Shown piece after piece: positions 1-12,034 of a stretch of DNA of 64,000 nucleotides. How positions within the stretch are numbered: position 1 is the stretch's first letter; every line of letters starts with the position of its first letter. Both the position numbers and the translations under genes were made by a program. The stretch comes from Tubulanus polymorphus (Eukaryota > Nemertea > Palaeonemertea > Tubulaniformes > Tubulanidae): positions 14,812,275-14,876,274 of the forward strand of contig NC_134032.1 in assembly GCF_964204645.1 (NCBI RefSeq), read 5' to 3'. A model generated the notes under the pieces. That model did no database searches. It saw only the letters and a list, made by a program, of their open reading frames with translations, and had not been told where the DNA came from.

Positions 1-204
1 TCTCTCTCTCTCTCTCTCTCTCTCCACTCTCTTCCTCTCTCTCTCCTCTCTTCCTCTCTCTCCCTCTCTCCCTCTCTCTCTCTCTCCCTCCCTCCCTCCC
101 TCCCTCCCTCCCTCTCTCTCTTCCTCCCCCCTCTCTCTCTCCCTCCCTCTCTCTCTCTCTCTCTCCTCTCCTCTCTCTCCCTCTCTCCCTCTCTCCCTCT
201 CTCC

Positions 205-250
<46 letters not shown>
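1..250. repeat. Pyrimidine microsatellite (TC)n/(CCCT)n
   Basis: Almost pure C/T on the plus strand, mixing CT dinucleotide runs with CCCT blocks. It runs off the left edge of the window, so its full length is unknown. No gene is visible in it. Confidence 0.95.
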
Positions 251-1017
251 ATCTGTCTATATCTGTTATTTGAGACTTTATAGAGAGGGGAAGGGACGGG
301 ATAGATAGAGAGAGGGAGGGATAGGAGAGAGAAGGGGAGGGGAAGAATAATAGACTGATGATATAAACCCCAGATAAGAATGAAAAATATAGTGCGTCAT
401 GATTCCTCGAGCTAGGTAGTTTTTTTCAACATTTCAACTATATCGCAATAGTTTTCTTGAAGATGACTATTAGATAATTTTTTTAAACTACATTTCAGAC
501 TTTTTTTCATTCTTAAGATGGGATTTTATCCTTTTTATTCGTTATAACAACCGGTGTTTTTTTTTTATCAATGGTTAACTGGAAGTAGATCGTCGTGTTA
601 CAACAATGGTTAACTAGTAGATTGATATCGTGGTGATTTGTAACCACGATGACAGCGCAACTACGAACGTGCTCTGTTTTATAAGGCGTTCACTTCTAAT
701 TTGTACGGATTATGTTGTGACAACATTTTCTTATCAGTGTCGGGAGAAGCAGGAGTAGCAGCAGCAGCAGCAGCAGCAGCAGCGCGGGTATCTACCGATC
801 TTCCCTCTAGAATATGAACAAAAACCTGATCTATTTCTTATTAGATCCTGCATTTCTCATAGTGATTAACCAGCTATCAGTATTGCGGAACCACCCGTAT
901 AACCTCTGGAGCATCCCCTTCAGACATTTAAGTAGGGTCCAGGTTGGGAGGTTTTGCGGGCTCTAGGCTGGTGGAGGGGTAGTTAATAATACAGTATCTA
1001 TGTTGTTATCGTTGTAG
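251..1017. other. Region upstream of the SLCO4-like gene, no coding sequence seen
   Basis: No convincing open frame. A (GCA)n microsatellite lies at about 751-784. A pyrimidine-ending tract finishing in TAG at 1015-1017 looks like a 3' splice site, so a non-coding first exon may lie here and the coding exon would start its transcribed part at 1018. Promoter elements could not be assigned. Confidence 0.5.
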
Positions 1018-1062
1018 GTGTCACTATTCAGCGTTGTTATGTGTGAATAAAAAGTGTCAGGA

Positions 1063-4000
1063 ATGATTCAGAATGAGTTCAGTACAATGGATGACACTAA
1101 TGATAAACCCCACCAACATCAACAGCACAGACCTCCATCAGCGGCGAGAACCAGTCGGAGTCCTCCCTCACCACCAACAGCAGCAGCAGGAGGGACTGCT
1201 CCATCAGCAGGAAGGAGTCATCCTGATTTAGACGAACCCGCCGCGAAGTTGCGATTATTTGAGGATAGCTCCGTTAGCAGACGACAGTCCGATGTATCGT
1301 TCCTCCCTCCGCCTCCCACCGCTTCATCGTCCACGCACGATATCGCTATCTGTTGCCACGGAGATGCTGGTTGTTTCCACGGTAACGACGATCGATTCGG
1401 CGATTACGCGGTAGGTGGCGCCGCGGATTCGGCGGGTGGCGCCGGTATGGAACCGGAGATCGCCGATATGCAGCGGGATTGCGGTATCGGTCTGTGGCGT
1501 CCCGAGTGTCTCCAACGCTGCGCGAATATCAAATGTTTTATTCTCGTGATCTCGATATTATCGATGTTATCGGGTATGTTATCGACCGGTTATTTAAACA
1601 GCGTCATAACGACGATCGAGAAACGTTTCGAGATCGGCAGTTCGATATCGGGATTGATAGCCGCGTCGTACGAGTTCGGCTCGTTGGTCGCCGTCGTGTT
1701 CGTTAGTTACCTCGGAGGACGACGACACATCCCGCTGTGGCTCGGTCTCGGAGTCGTGTTCATGGCGATCGGAGCGATGATGTTCTCGTTGCCGCACATT
1801 ATCGCCGAGACCTACACCGTGCGCGGCGGTATCTCCAACAAAACCGACGACGACGACATGTGTCGCGCGCATCACGCTATAGGTGGCGCCGCGGCTGACG
1901 GAGATAAATACGGACTGTACTCGGATGAACAGTGCATCGCGGAGAATTCCGGAAACGCAGTCCACGTGTTTTTACTGATTTTAGCTCAGATTCTGTTAGG
2001 AACGGGAGGAACCCCGATTTATACGCTCGGCACTACGTATATAGATAATCATATAGCTAAAGAGAGGGCGCCGGCGTATATCGGTATGTATTGACACTCG
2101 CTACTCATAGGAAAACTTGTTTAACAAGCAAAAACTGAATATTGAAATGTAATTTTAAGATGAATTTTCAATACTCTAATTATAAAACGTATATCTCCGA
2201 AATCCACTGTTCTGGACTCAGTTTCACAGTTCTGAACCCAGTCCCGCAGTTCTGGATCCAATTTCACAATTCTGGACTCACTGTTGAACTATAACTGTGG
2301 AACTGGAACCGGAACTGAATAGCCTACATGTAACTGGGTCTAGAACATGTAACTGGGTCTAGAACTATGGAACTGGGTCTTGAACTATGGAACTGGATCC
2401 AGAACTGCGGAACTGGATCCAGAACTATGGAACTGGACCCAGAACTGAGGAACTGGGTCTAGGAACTGAATAACTGGGTCTAGGAACTGAATAACTGGGT
2501 CTAGAACTGCAGAACTTGGTTCAGTAACTGTGGAACTGAATTCTGAACTGTGGAACTGGATCTAGAACTGTGGAACTATAGATGAGTGTATGATGTATGT
2601 TTTTATATATTTGTAGCGTTTATGTACGCGACTGGAGCGCTAGGACCGGTGTTAGGGTTTGCGTTGGGAGCGTTAATGTTACAGTTCTACGTCGATTCGT
2701 TTGTTTACGATTACACGCAATTAAACATTCAACCTCTTCATCCTCGTTGGGTCGGCTGCTGGTGGGGCGGTTTCATCATCTGCGGTCTGTTGTTATTGGT
2801 TACGTCGACGCCGTTTTTCGCGTTCCCGAAAGTGTTGCAATGCGAGAAAGATAAACTGATGAAGGAACGCGTTTCGACCGAGGAGAATCTCTCCGTTCAC
2901 GAGTTAGAACGTCGTATGAACTACGGCAAAACGATTAAAGGTAATTCAATTCATTGCTGTTCTTCAAACATTCCTTTACATTCCATTTTGTCCAAAACAT
3001 TACTCAACATTCCTTTAGAATGTCTATTGTGTTCTAAAACATTCCTTTGGAATGTCCATTGTGTCGTGAAACATTACTCAACATTCCTTTAGAATGTCTA
3101 TTGTGTTCCAAAACATTCCTTTGAATGTCCATTCTGTCGCAAAACATTACTCAACATTCCTTTAGAATGTCTATTGTGTTCCAAAACATTCCTTTGAATG
3201 TCCATTGTGTCGTGAAACATTACTCAACATTCCTTTAGAATGTCTATTGTGTTCCAAAACATTCCTTTGAATGTCCATTGTGTCGCAAAACATTACTCAA
3301 CATTCCTTTAGAATGTCTATTGTGTTCTAAAACATTCCTTTGGAATGTCCATTGTGTCGCAAAACATTACTCAACATTCCTTAAGAATGTCTATTGTGTT
3401 CCAAAACATTCCTTTGAATGTTCATTTTATCCAAAACATTCCCGTTGAGTCATTCGTTTCTCGATATTTCACAGATATCCCGCAGTCAGTTTATCGTCTG
3501 TTGAGGAATCCCGTTTATTTAATCACGACTCTCGGAATCTGCTGTGAAGTTTCGATCGCCAGTGGTTTCGTCGTTTTCCTGCCGAAGTATCTCGAGACAC
3601 AGTTCGGAATCTCGAATTCTTTGGCTAATTTGCTCACAGGTAAATAGTTCACCGATTCATACAAAAAATATCGATTATCGATTTGAAATGGTCTTCGTTT
3701 CGATTTAATTTCTAACATATTTTTTCGTTGATTGTGTTTCAGGGTTGATAGCTATTCCAGGTGCTGTTGTTGGAATTATGATTGGCGGGCTGGTACTGAA
3801 CAAATTCCAACTGGGTCCTAAAGGTATGAACTATATAATACACTGCTATAGTGAAACAGTCCCTTAAGTCATCATCATAGCTTAAGTCGTCGCGTTACTG
3901 CAGTCGTGTCTATTTTCGAGACCCAATTTGTGCCGGTATTAACAATTCAATTTATCAAGAGATAACTGATCAGTCATGGTTAACATGTCTAATTATCTCT

Positions 4001-7000
4001 GCAGTTAGCTCAGTTGGTTAAGTGGAGGACTTGTAACTAAGAGGTCCCTAATTCAAAACCACCTCTGGTGTTGGCTGTTGGCTGTTGAGACACATACATT
4101 GACTAATCTCTGCTAATTTAGTCCGGTTGTGAGCCATAACAACATTTAAAAAGGCTCTGGGGCCAGTTGCTCAAAAGTTGGTTAGAGTTAACCTGTGGAT
4201 AGTTGAGATAGTGACAATTAAAAGTTCATTGTTACTATGGTATTTATCTGCTGGTTATCTTTAACCAACTTTTGAGCAACCGGCCCCTGGCCGTCTCTTA
4301 AGACCCGCTAGGGTTACACTGTTACTTGCAGTTGAGACGTAAAACTCTTCTTAACTAATATTTTAACTAGTATTGTTTTGTTATATTTCAGGTGGTATAC
4401 AGTTAACATTACTGTTGAATGTACTCTATTTGTTATATTTCAGGTGGTATACAGTTAACATTACTGTTGAATGTACTCTCTTTGTTATATTTCAGGTGGT
4501 ATACTGTTAACATTACTGTTGAATGTACTCTATTTGTTATATTTCAGGTGGTATACAGTTAACGTTACTGTTGAATGTACTCTATTTGTTATATTTCAGG
4601 TGGTATACTGTTAACATTACTGTTGAATGTACTCTCTTTGTTATATTTCAGGTGGTATACAGTTAACATTACTGTTGAATGTACTCTCTTTGTTATATTT
4701 CAGGTGGTATACAGTTAACATTACTGTTGAATGTACTCTCTTTGTTATATTTCAGGTGGTATACTGTTAACATTACTGTTGAATGTACTCTATTTGTTAT
4801 ATTATAGGTGGTATACAGTTAACATTACTGTTGAATGTACTCTCTTTGTTATATTTCAGGTGGTATACTGTTAACATTACTGTTGAATGTACTCTATTTG
4901 TTATATTTCAGGTGGTATACAGTTAACATTACTGTTGAATGTACTCTCTTTGTTATATTTCAGGTGGTATACAGTTAACATTACTGTTGAATGTACTCTA
5001 TTTGTTATATTTCAGGTGGTATACAGTTAACATTACTGTTGAATGTACTCTCTTTGTTATATTTCAGGTGGCATACAGTTAACATTACTGTTGAATGTAC
5101 TCTATTTGTTATATTTCAGGTGGTATACAGTTAACATTACTGTTGAATGTACTCTATTTGTTATATTTCAGGTGGTATACAGTTAACGTTACTGTTGAAT
5201 GTACTCTATTTGTTATATTTCAGGTGGTATACAGTTAACGTTACTGTTGAATGTACTCTCTTTGTTATATTTCAGGTGGTATACAGTTAACGTTACTGTT
5301 GAATGTACTATCTTTGATGGGTTTCTCTGTATTATTTTTCCTCGGATGTGATAACATGAAACTTGCCGGCGCTACGTTACCGTACTACAATAGGTAAGAG
5401 TGGCTGATGGACTGGAGCGAGATGCAGAGAGAGAATGGGGAATGGGAGTGGAGAAGGGCAGATTGAGAACGGAATGGAGGGGGTTTCTTGTCCACGTATT
5501 AATATAATCCCACATTGCTAAGAATGAAAAAAGTCGGAAATGTTTCCTTGAGCTGATATTCATTGAGAAAGGGGAGAGAGAGAAGGGAAGGGAGAGAGAA
5601 GGGAAGGGAGGAAGAGAGATGAGGGGACTGAGGGAGAGAGAAGGGAAGGGAGAGAGAGAGACAAGGGGACTGAGGGAGAGAGAAGGGAAGGGATGGAGAG
5701 AGACAAGGGGACTGAGGGAGAGAGAAGGGAAGGGAGGTAGAGAGAGACAAGGGGACTGAGGGCGAGAAAAGGGAAGGGATGGAGAGAGACAAGGGGACTG
5801 AGGGAGAGAGAAGGGAAGGGAGGGAGAGAGACAAGGGGACTGAGGGAGAGAGAAGGGAAGGGAGGGAGAGAGACAAGAGGACTGAGGGAGAGAGAAGAGA
5901 AGGGAGGGAGAGAGAAGAGAAGGGAGGGAGAGAGACAAGGGGACTGAGGGAGAGAGAAGGGAAGGGAGGGAGAGAGGCAAGGGGACTGAGGGAGAGAGAA
6001 GGGAAGGGAGGAAGAGAGAGACAAGGGGACTGAGGGAGAGAGAAGTGATGGAGAGAGACAAGGGGACTGAGGGAGAGAGAAGGGAAGGGAGGGAGAAGGG
6101 AAGGGAGGAAGAGAGAGACAAGGGGACTGAGGGAGAGAGAAGGGAAGGAGAGAGACAAGGGGACTGAGGGAGAGAGAAGGGAAGGGTAGGCAGGGAGGAG
6201 GGGATGGAAGAATTTGAGTAATGAAAGCGTGTTGTTAATATTTTCAGCTCAGGACATGTAATAGAGGCGGCTAATTTAACGGCAATGTGTAATTTAGACT
6301 GTGATTGTTCACCGAACCAGGTGTCGCTAGTGTGCGGTGTTAATAGTATTACGTACTTCTCTCCGTGCTACGCTGGCTGTACGAATTTCTACAACGCTCC
6401 GATCATAGAGGGCGTCACTTATCCTGTTAATAAAGTAAGTTTCTGCAGATGTGGTAACTTAAAATCTTCAGTGTTATTTTATAGAATTTATGGAATAATT
6501 TTTCCCAAAATGGCTGTAAAGCGCTATTGTAACAGGAAGAAATATCTGTCCTTCCCGAGGTTCGAACTCTCGATGCCTGGCGTCCAAGGCAGACGCTCTA
6601 CCGCTGAGCTAAAGAGAATATTCCCCTGTCACACTATTACAATTAGTTAAATAGTTATAAGATTGATAAATTAATCAAAATATCCGAAGATTTGTTTTAA
6701 ACCATTGCTGTGACTGAAAATTTTGCTGTTGTCATTAGTAACCGCTCTCAACAGTGGTAATTGTTCAGATATTTGAATTGTCGTCTGTCGTCGTGTTTCA
6801 GAATTATAGCGATTGTTCGTGTATTTTACCCGACGATTCAACAATGTCAGCGGCGCCGGTATTCATGGCGCCGATAGCGACTAGCGGACCGTGTTTGAAT
6901 TCTTGCGGCACGTTATTACCATTTATGATCACGTTGTTCGTCATGACGTTCATGGTCGCCGGCACACAGATGCCTCTGATAATGGTCACGCTCAGATCGG

Positions 7001-9594
7001 TCGCCGAAGAGGAAAAAGCTTTCGCGTTGGGTTTACAGTTCGTGGTGATGCGTTTATTAGGTGAGTACTCATCGGTACTCATTGGGCCTCCACCAGTATG
7101 AGAGGGGCCTCAACCAGTATGAGGGGGCTCCACCAGTACGAGAGGGGGCTCCACCAGTATGAGACGGGCTCCTCCAGTAGGGGAGCTCCACCAGTTCGAG
7201 AGGAGGGCTCCATCAGAAGGGGGCTCATGAGTCAGTCTTTTGATGATACAGTAAACCTTTCCCTTACTCGGACATTGCCAGCTCTGACTTAAGACTGAAT
7301 TGCACAAAAACGAAATAATATTTCTGATGTGCTAGCATCTTTTCCTATCCTCAGCTCTGACTATCGGTCCCAGTTTATTCAAATTAAGCGAGCTTTGATG
7401 TATTTGAATTCAGGGGCTGGTTGCATAGTCATGGCTTAGACTTAAGACTAGTCTAAGACCAACTTTGTTCTATAGCAAATCTAACAATTTAAGACCGGTC
7501 TTATGATTTTAGACCACTTTTGGACTTAAGTCACGACTGTGCAACTGGCCACAGGGGTCGGTTGCATAGTCATGGCTTAGACTTAAGACCAGTCTAAGAC
7601 CAACTTTGTTCTATAGCAAATCTAACAATTTAAGATGAGTTTTAAGATTTAAGACCCATTTTGGACTCAAGTCACGACCGTGCAACTGGCCCCTGGGGCC
7701 GGTTCCTCAGTTGAGACTTAAGTCCAAAAATGGTCTTAAATTCAAAGACTGGTCTTACGTTGTTAGATTGTTTATAGAACTAACATGGTCTTAAATTGGT
7801 CTTAAGTCTAAGCCCTGTCTATGGAACCGGCCCCTGGAGCTTAAAGTTCTTAAAGTTGAAAGTTGTGTTGATGAAAAGTTCATGTTGTAACTCTTTCTCT
7901 GTCTCCGCGTCTATTACAGCTAATATTCCATCTCCGATTATATTTGGTAAGACGATAGATTCTACGTGTTTACATTGGAAGATACAGTGTAATTCTGCGG
8001 GTGCCTGTTTGATTTACGATATCGAACAATTTCGTTATAAATATATAGGTAAGTTATCACAACGATAAGGAGGGGGGTTGAAGGGTCGCGATATTTCTCT
8101 TGATGGTGATAAATGGGAGAGGGGGTGTTCACCTCTGTCCGTTTATCGGTATCTGATCAAAGTCATTTGGTAGACATTAAAATTCTGGGACATTTCGGCT
8201 AATCATGTCGAATTCTGGGCTCATTTCCACAGTTGTGAGTTAGAGTTAACTCGGACTTTAAGTTAGTTCATTTTCGATCTTGTAACTCGGAGTCAAATCT
8301 TAACTCAGAAGTGTGGAACTGGACCCCGATGCGTGATATTATCGGATCTCAGCATTGATAGGACATCCGGCCTCATTCGGCAGGGGTTTGTACCTGATGG
8401 CACGGCGGGATTCCCTTGTGTCGTGAAACCCTGTTTGAGTCCATATTGTAGGGCTTACCGGGCAGGGGTTTTTGACGTGTGGCAAGTCTCTCGACCCCAT
8501 TAAGTTTGAATCTACGCCAAGAATGTCAGCGGACAACGCAAGACATTACTGTTCAAGTCATCAGGGGCCAGTTGCACAGTCGTGACTTAAGTCAAAAAGT
8601 TGTCTTAAATCTTAAGACTGGTCTTAAGTTGTTAGATTAGTTATAGAACCAAAATGAGCCTAGACTGGTCTTAAGTTGTAAGATTGACTATAGAACCAAA
8701 ATGAGCTTAGACTGGTCTTAAGTTGTTAGATTGGTTATAGAACCAAAATGAGCCTAGACTGGTCTTAAGTTGTAAGATTGACTATAGAACCAAAATGAGT
8801 TTAGACAGGTCTTAAGTTGTAAGATTAGTTATAGAACTAAAATGAGTTCAGACTGGTCTTAAGTTGTTAGATTGGCTATAGAACTAAAATGAGCTTAGAC
8901 TGGTCTTAAGTTATTAGATTGGTAATAGAACCAAAATGAGTTTAGACAGGTCTTAAGTTGTTAGATTGGTTATAGAACCAAAATGAGCCTAGACTGGTCT
9001 TAAGTTGTTAGATTGGCTATAGAACCAAAATGAGCTTAGACTGGTCTTAAGTTGTTAGATTGACTATAGAACCAAAATCAGCTTAGACTGGTCTTAAGTC
9101 TAAGCCATGACTATGCAACCGGCCCCAGGAGAATGACTTAGATAATACATAATATAGAAATATTAAACATCTATATAAAAGGCTTCATACAAAATCTGAA
9201 TATAATCCTATCTGTTTTCAAACTGATGCCTTTGTGTGTTACTATTCTAGGAGTTTCCACCGTGCTCAAAATGACTGGTATCATTCTGTTCTGTTCCGAT
9301 TGGCTACTGATCAAACAACGCAATGAAAGCGCCACCTATAACCTGGTACGTAGTCACGTCGACGGATTTTATTGTGGTTTCGGAAAATATCTACGTTTCA
9401 TCTTTCGACTAAGTTTAAAGATGCGTTTGTTTTTATTTTTTCAGGAACCACACAATATGGTGGCTACGGCTTCCGAACCGAATATATCGTTAGCGGCAGT
9501 GACACCAGGTGGCGCTAACGGCGATGAGCAGACGGACGAACTTCACCGGGACCAAACTCAAGAATCATTTGTTTCGTGGAATACAACAGTTTAA
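1063..9594 (+). CDS. SLCO4A1-like: Organic anion transporting polypeptide, SLCO4-type
   Basis: Predicted plasma-membrane transporter of the OATP/SLCO family (12 membrane spans, sodium-independent uptake of organic anions). Exons: 1063-2083, 2617-2940, 3475-3639, 3743-3823, 5276-5393, 6248-6434, 6802-7060, 7920-8048, 9251-9345, 9445-9594; total 2529 nt, 842 aa. Exon 1 encodes a long low-complexity N-terminus, then a CGIGLWRPECLQR segment and the first spans. Exon 2 carries the family signature as WVGCWWGGF. Exons 6-7 encode the Cys-rich Kazal-like extracellular loop (CNLDCDC, CGVNSITYFSPCYAGC). Order and sequence fit SLCO4A1 best; the human protein is about 720 aa, and the extra length is mostly N-terminal. 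The start is the first ATG in frame (1063); ATG 1087 is an alternative. AATAAA lies at 9712-9717. The acceptor of exon 5 is the last of 18 tandem copies. The paralogue name is inferred. Confidence 0.9.
2205..2580. repeat. Minisatellite in SLCO intron 1 (aactggatctagaactgtgg type)
   Basis: Degenerate tandem units of about 20-26 bp built from 'ggaactgg(g)tctagaactgt'. The same word family, in either orientation, recurs at 22745-23540, 29790-30115, 46310-47090 and 57330-57760, so it is a genome-dispersed satellite rather than a private array. Confidence 0.85.
2950..3445. repeat. 73-bp tandem repeat filling SLCO intron 2
   Basis: About six units of roughly 73 bp. Each is made of two related halves around 'acattcctttagaatgtc' and 'acattcctttgaatgtcc'. 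The array begins just after the exon 2 donor and stops just before the exon 3 acceptor, so it makes up nearly the whole intron. Confidence 0.9.
4009..4156 (+). repeat. tRNA-derived SINE-like sequence in SLCO intron 4
   Basis: The 5' part reads like a degenerate tRNA: TAGCTCAGTTGG matches a polymerase III A box and is followed by a Thr-TGT-like anticodon region (CTTGTAA). The B box is poor (TAATTCAAAACC) and the anticodon stem does not pair. An unrelated body follows, up to the MITE at 4157. A SINE or tRNA relic is the likely origin; a working tRNA is not supported. Confidence 0.4.
4157..4290. mobile_element. Short inverted-repeat element, family A
   Basis: The ends are inverted copies: GGCCAGTTGCTCAAAAGTTG at the left and its near complement at the right, with a palindromic interior containing CATTGTTACTATGGTA. 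Related copies lie at 34570-34685, 42471-42601 and 60601-60722. No coding capacity, so it is a MITE. Confidence 0.75.
4380..5315 (+). repeat. 18-copy 52-bp tandem array, each unit carrying a 3' splice site
   Basis: The unit is TTGTTATATTTCAG plus 38 bp that match the beginning of SLCO exon 5 (GTGGTATACAG...). The C of each CAG falls at 4389 and every 52 bp up to 5273, giving 18 copies; the copy at 4805 reads TATAG instead of TTTCAG. Only the last copy continues into the full exon (5276-5393). Because 52 is not a multiple of three, use of an upstream acceptor shifts the frame and meets a stop. Confidence 0.95.
5570..6190. repeat. Polypurine minisatellite in SLCO intron 5
   Basis: Around 600 bp almost without pyrimidines on the plus strand, built from units of about 42 bp containing 'gacaaggggactgaggg' and 'agagaagggaaggga'. 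Long open frames on both strands here are repeat artefacts. Confidence 0.95.
6550..6622 (-). tRNA. tRNA-like sequence, probably a pseudo-tRNA or SINE head
   Basis: On the minus strand a TAGCTCAGCGGTAGAGC D-arm/A box and an AGTTCGAACCT B box are spaced as in a tRNA. The anticodon arm pairs as TGCCT/AGGCA but leaves an 8-nt loop, and the acceptor stem pairs only in part. It sits in SLCO intron 6. A functional tRNA is unlikely, but the match to the type 2 polymerase III promoter is good. Confidence 0.4.
7085..7215. repeat. Short minisatellite in SLCO intron 7
   Basis: Five to six degenerate units of 'ggggctccaccagtatgaga' directly after the exon 7 donor. Confidence 0.8.
7413..7836. mobile_element. 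Three adjacent palindromic MITEs, family B
   Basis: Each copy of about 140 bp begins GGGGCYGGTTGCATAGTCAT or its inverse and ends in GTGCAACTGGCCCC. The interior is a run of 'cttaagactggtctaagacc' words in inverted order. The same family occurs at 8568-9128, 10779-11360, 16787-17068, 34759-34875, 42599-42870, 49319-49458, 55693-55780 and 60403-60603. No coding capacity. Confidence 0.85.
8206..8330. mobile_element. Palindromic element, family C
   Basis: Inverted arms around 'gagttagagttaactc' and 'gagttaactcagagtcaaat', with outer ends reading as 'ctgggctcatttccacag' and 'gtgtggaactggacccc'. Further copies lie at 12887-13050, 17697-18034, 19732-19838 and 61433-61530. The arm words resemble those of the dispersed 'agttccacagttctggaccc' satellite. 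Confidence 0.7.
8568..9128. repeat. Family B MITE with an internally amplified 47-bp unit
   Basis: The outer ends are those of a family B element, but the interior 'gactggtcttaagttgttag...gaaccaaaatgagctt' has been amplified to about ten tandem units of 47 bp. It lies in SLCO intron 8, just before exon 9. Confidence 0.85.
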
Positions 9595-9844
9595 ATTGAA
9601 AATGCGGACTCGGACTCAGAATTGGAATTATATACGCATGATTGTTGTGGACGTTGGTGTGTGTCCGCGTAAAAAGTTATACCTACTGTTTTTAGTGAAA
9701 CCCAAATGTTTAATAAACAGGCAGTGTTCGTACACAGGAAGTAATAACCACCGCATGCGTTAGTTTGATGAGAAAATTTTAAATCAAAAATCAGTTTATT
9801 AAGATTCAGGGATATTTATAAATACAATTACTGCCTTTATTACT

Positions 9845-10225
9845 GGGGGGGGGACATTAGTACCTGTATCTGCATAAGGGGAGAAGCAATGGGAGGGAGA
9901 GTGGGTAGATGGAGTGGGCAGATAGGGGGCGAGAGTGGGTAGGGGAGTGGGCAGATAGGGGTGAGAGTGGGTAGGGGAGTGGGCAGATAGGGGGCGAGAG
10001 TGGGTAGGGAAGTGGGCAGATAGGGGCGAGAGTGGATAGGGGAGTGGACAGATAGGGGGCGAGAGTGGGTAGGGTAGTGGGCAGATAGGGGCGAGAGTGG
10101 ATAGGGGAGTGGGCAGATAGGGGCGAGAGTGGATAGGGGAGTGGAGAGAAAGGGGGCGAGAGTGGATAGGGGAGTGGGCAGATAGGGGGCAAGAGTGGGT
10201 AGGGAAGTGGGCAGATAGGGGGGTC
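9845..10225. repeat. G-rich minisatellite downstream of the SLCO gene
   Basis: Tandem units of roughly 30-33 bp containing 'gagtgggcagataggggcga', about 130 bp past the SLCO polyadenylation signal. Runs of four or more G are frequent. Confidence 0.9.
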
Positions 10226-10778
10226 TAGAATCAATCAGTTTTATTCTGAAACAGTATATGTATATAATGCTAAAATAGGCTAGGCTACTTGGGATAGAGG
10301 GGAAGGGAGGGGGGAGTGAGAAAGATGGAGATGGGGTAACGAATCAGGCGATCCCTATAATGGATGGAATGAGTGACGATATGTTTGGTGTAATTGGTTA
10401 AGTCTACCAAAAAAAACTAATCGATTCAATATAGTGAACAAACACTGCTTTAGGGGTCAGTAGGGACCGGTTTCCTCGGACTGGTGTGACTGGTCCGGCG
10501 TGACAGGTTCTAGAGACTAGTATGCTTGGTACAAAGGACCGGGTGACTACTCCTTGGACCGGGGGGGGGGTATCATTGGTCCCATTAGATGCATTTACAC
10601 AATACCTGAATCATCGTCATTCCTCAATTAGATATTTGCTCATATCAGTGTTTTACGAGTCGTGTTATTATATTTCAATTTATCGGATGAAAATAATTCT
10701 GAAAAAAAACAAATTTTAATTTCAGACAATCTTAGAATATTTGATTTATAGAGGATCTCGTGCAGAACTACGCAACCA

Positions 10779-11360
10779 GGGGCCAATTGTACAATATAGA
10801 ACGAATATAGTTCCGTAGCCAATCTAAACAATTTTTAGGCCAATTTCAAAATTATAGACCATTTTTGAACTTGCGTCACAACTGTGCAACTGAGTTCCAA
10901 AGTCGAGACATGGTCTCAAATCTTGAGACTTCGCGACTGCTCTGAAGTTGTTAGATGGGCCATAGAACCAAATGAGCTAAAAGACTGGGCCGGTTGCATA
11001 GTCATAGCTTAGACTTAAGACCAATCTAAGACCAGCTTAGCTCTAAAGCCAATCTAACAACTTAAGACCAGTCTTAAGATTTTAGACCACTTTTGGACTT
11101 AAGTCACGACTGTGCAACTGGCCCTGGTCTTAAATTGTTAGATTGTTTACAGAAGATGGTCTTAGAGACTGGTCTTAAGTCTAAGTCATGACTATGGAAC
11201 TGTACCCAAGCTCCTGGGGCCCAGTTGCACAGTCGTGACTTAAGTCCAAAAGTGGTCTTAAATCTTAAGACTAGTCTTAACTTGTTAGATCAGCTACAGA
11301 ACTAAGTTGGTCTTAGACTGGTCTTAAGTCTAAGTCATGACTATGCAACTGGCCCCTGGT
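10779..11360. mobile_element. Cluster of family B MITEs
   Basis: Parts of at least three copies: about 10779-10895 (degenerate), 10985-11128 and 11215-11360, with the TTGCATAGTCAT and GTGCAACTGGCC ends. The remaining intergenic DNA around them shows no gene. Confidence 0.75.
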
Positions 11361-11740
11361 TCTGACGTGTTGAATCGAGCTCTGATCAGTCATATCTACA
11401 ATACATTTTGCTAAATTTATCTATTTATCATTACATCCTATTTGTTGAATTGTTGTAATTGGTTTTTTTTTTTTCATCTTGTAATTGATCTTATTTTGTC
11501 TTTGTTTTGTCTCAATTGATTATTAGCTCTGTAGTTTGTATTGCATATCGTTACCTTGTGGAATCAACTTTGCATTTTGATCTTATGTTTGGTATTTTTT
11601 GACCAGTTTTCGACGGGACTCTGAGATATTATAACCTGTTTAACTGTCTGTTTAACTGTATTTTTTAAGACCGGTTTTTATTGAGAGAACAAGACCCGGC
11701 TCTCTACAATTCTTGGTTTATTAGACTTTCACTACTTTAA

Positions 11741-12034
11741 CCCTTTCAGTGCGTCTACACCGCAGTGTGGTGTATGAATCGGTGATGGCTAGTACATTTG
11801 CTAGTACATCGCACTGCGGTGTATTGATGTAAATCATAAAGGTTTCTATCTCTATTGAAAGATGGCAGCATCTGTCAAACACAGTTAGATATAAGTAACT
11901 AACAATACATCGCACCGCGGTGTAGACGCACTATAGCTGATGCCTGTAATTTGATGCACTGGGCAGGAATTTTTTCAAACATTTTCTTATTATCTCCACC
12001 AATTTAGGGTGTTAATCAGTCGGCACTGAAAGGG
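11741..12034. mobile_element. piggyBac-like MITE, copy 1
   Basis: A 294-bp element flanked on both sides by TTAA (11737-11740 and 12035-12038). It begins CCCTTTCAGTGC and ends GCACTGAAAGGG. TTAA target duplication with CCC/GGG ends is typical of piggyBac-group elements. It contains the words CACCGCAGTG and CACCGCGGTGTAGACGCACT. A second copy in the opposite orientation lies at 18738-19025. Confidence 0.85.

Noticed and set aside
4009-4078. Functional tRNA-Thr
   Set aside because: Anticodon stem and T arm do not pair and the B box is poor.
5372-6158. Ser/Leu/Pro-rich minus-strand open frames of 150-250 aa
   Set aside because: They are read-outs of the polypurine minisatellite in SLCO intron 5; several frames are open at once and none has non-repeat sequence or conserved character.
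8338-8540. Possible conserved non-coding RNA with repeated GGCAGGGGTTT words
   Set aside because: No stem structure, promoter boxes or match to a known RNA could be supported by eye.
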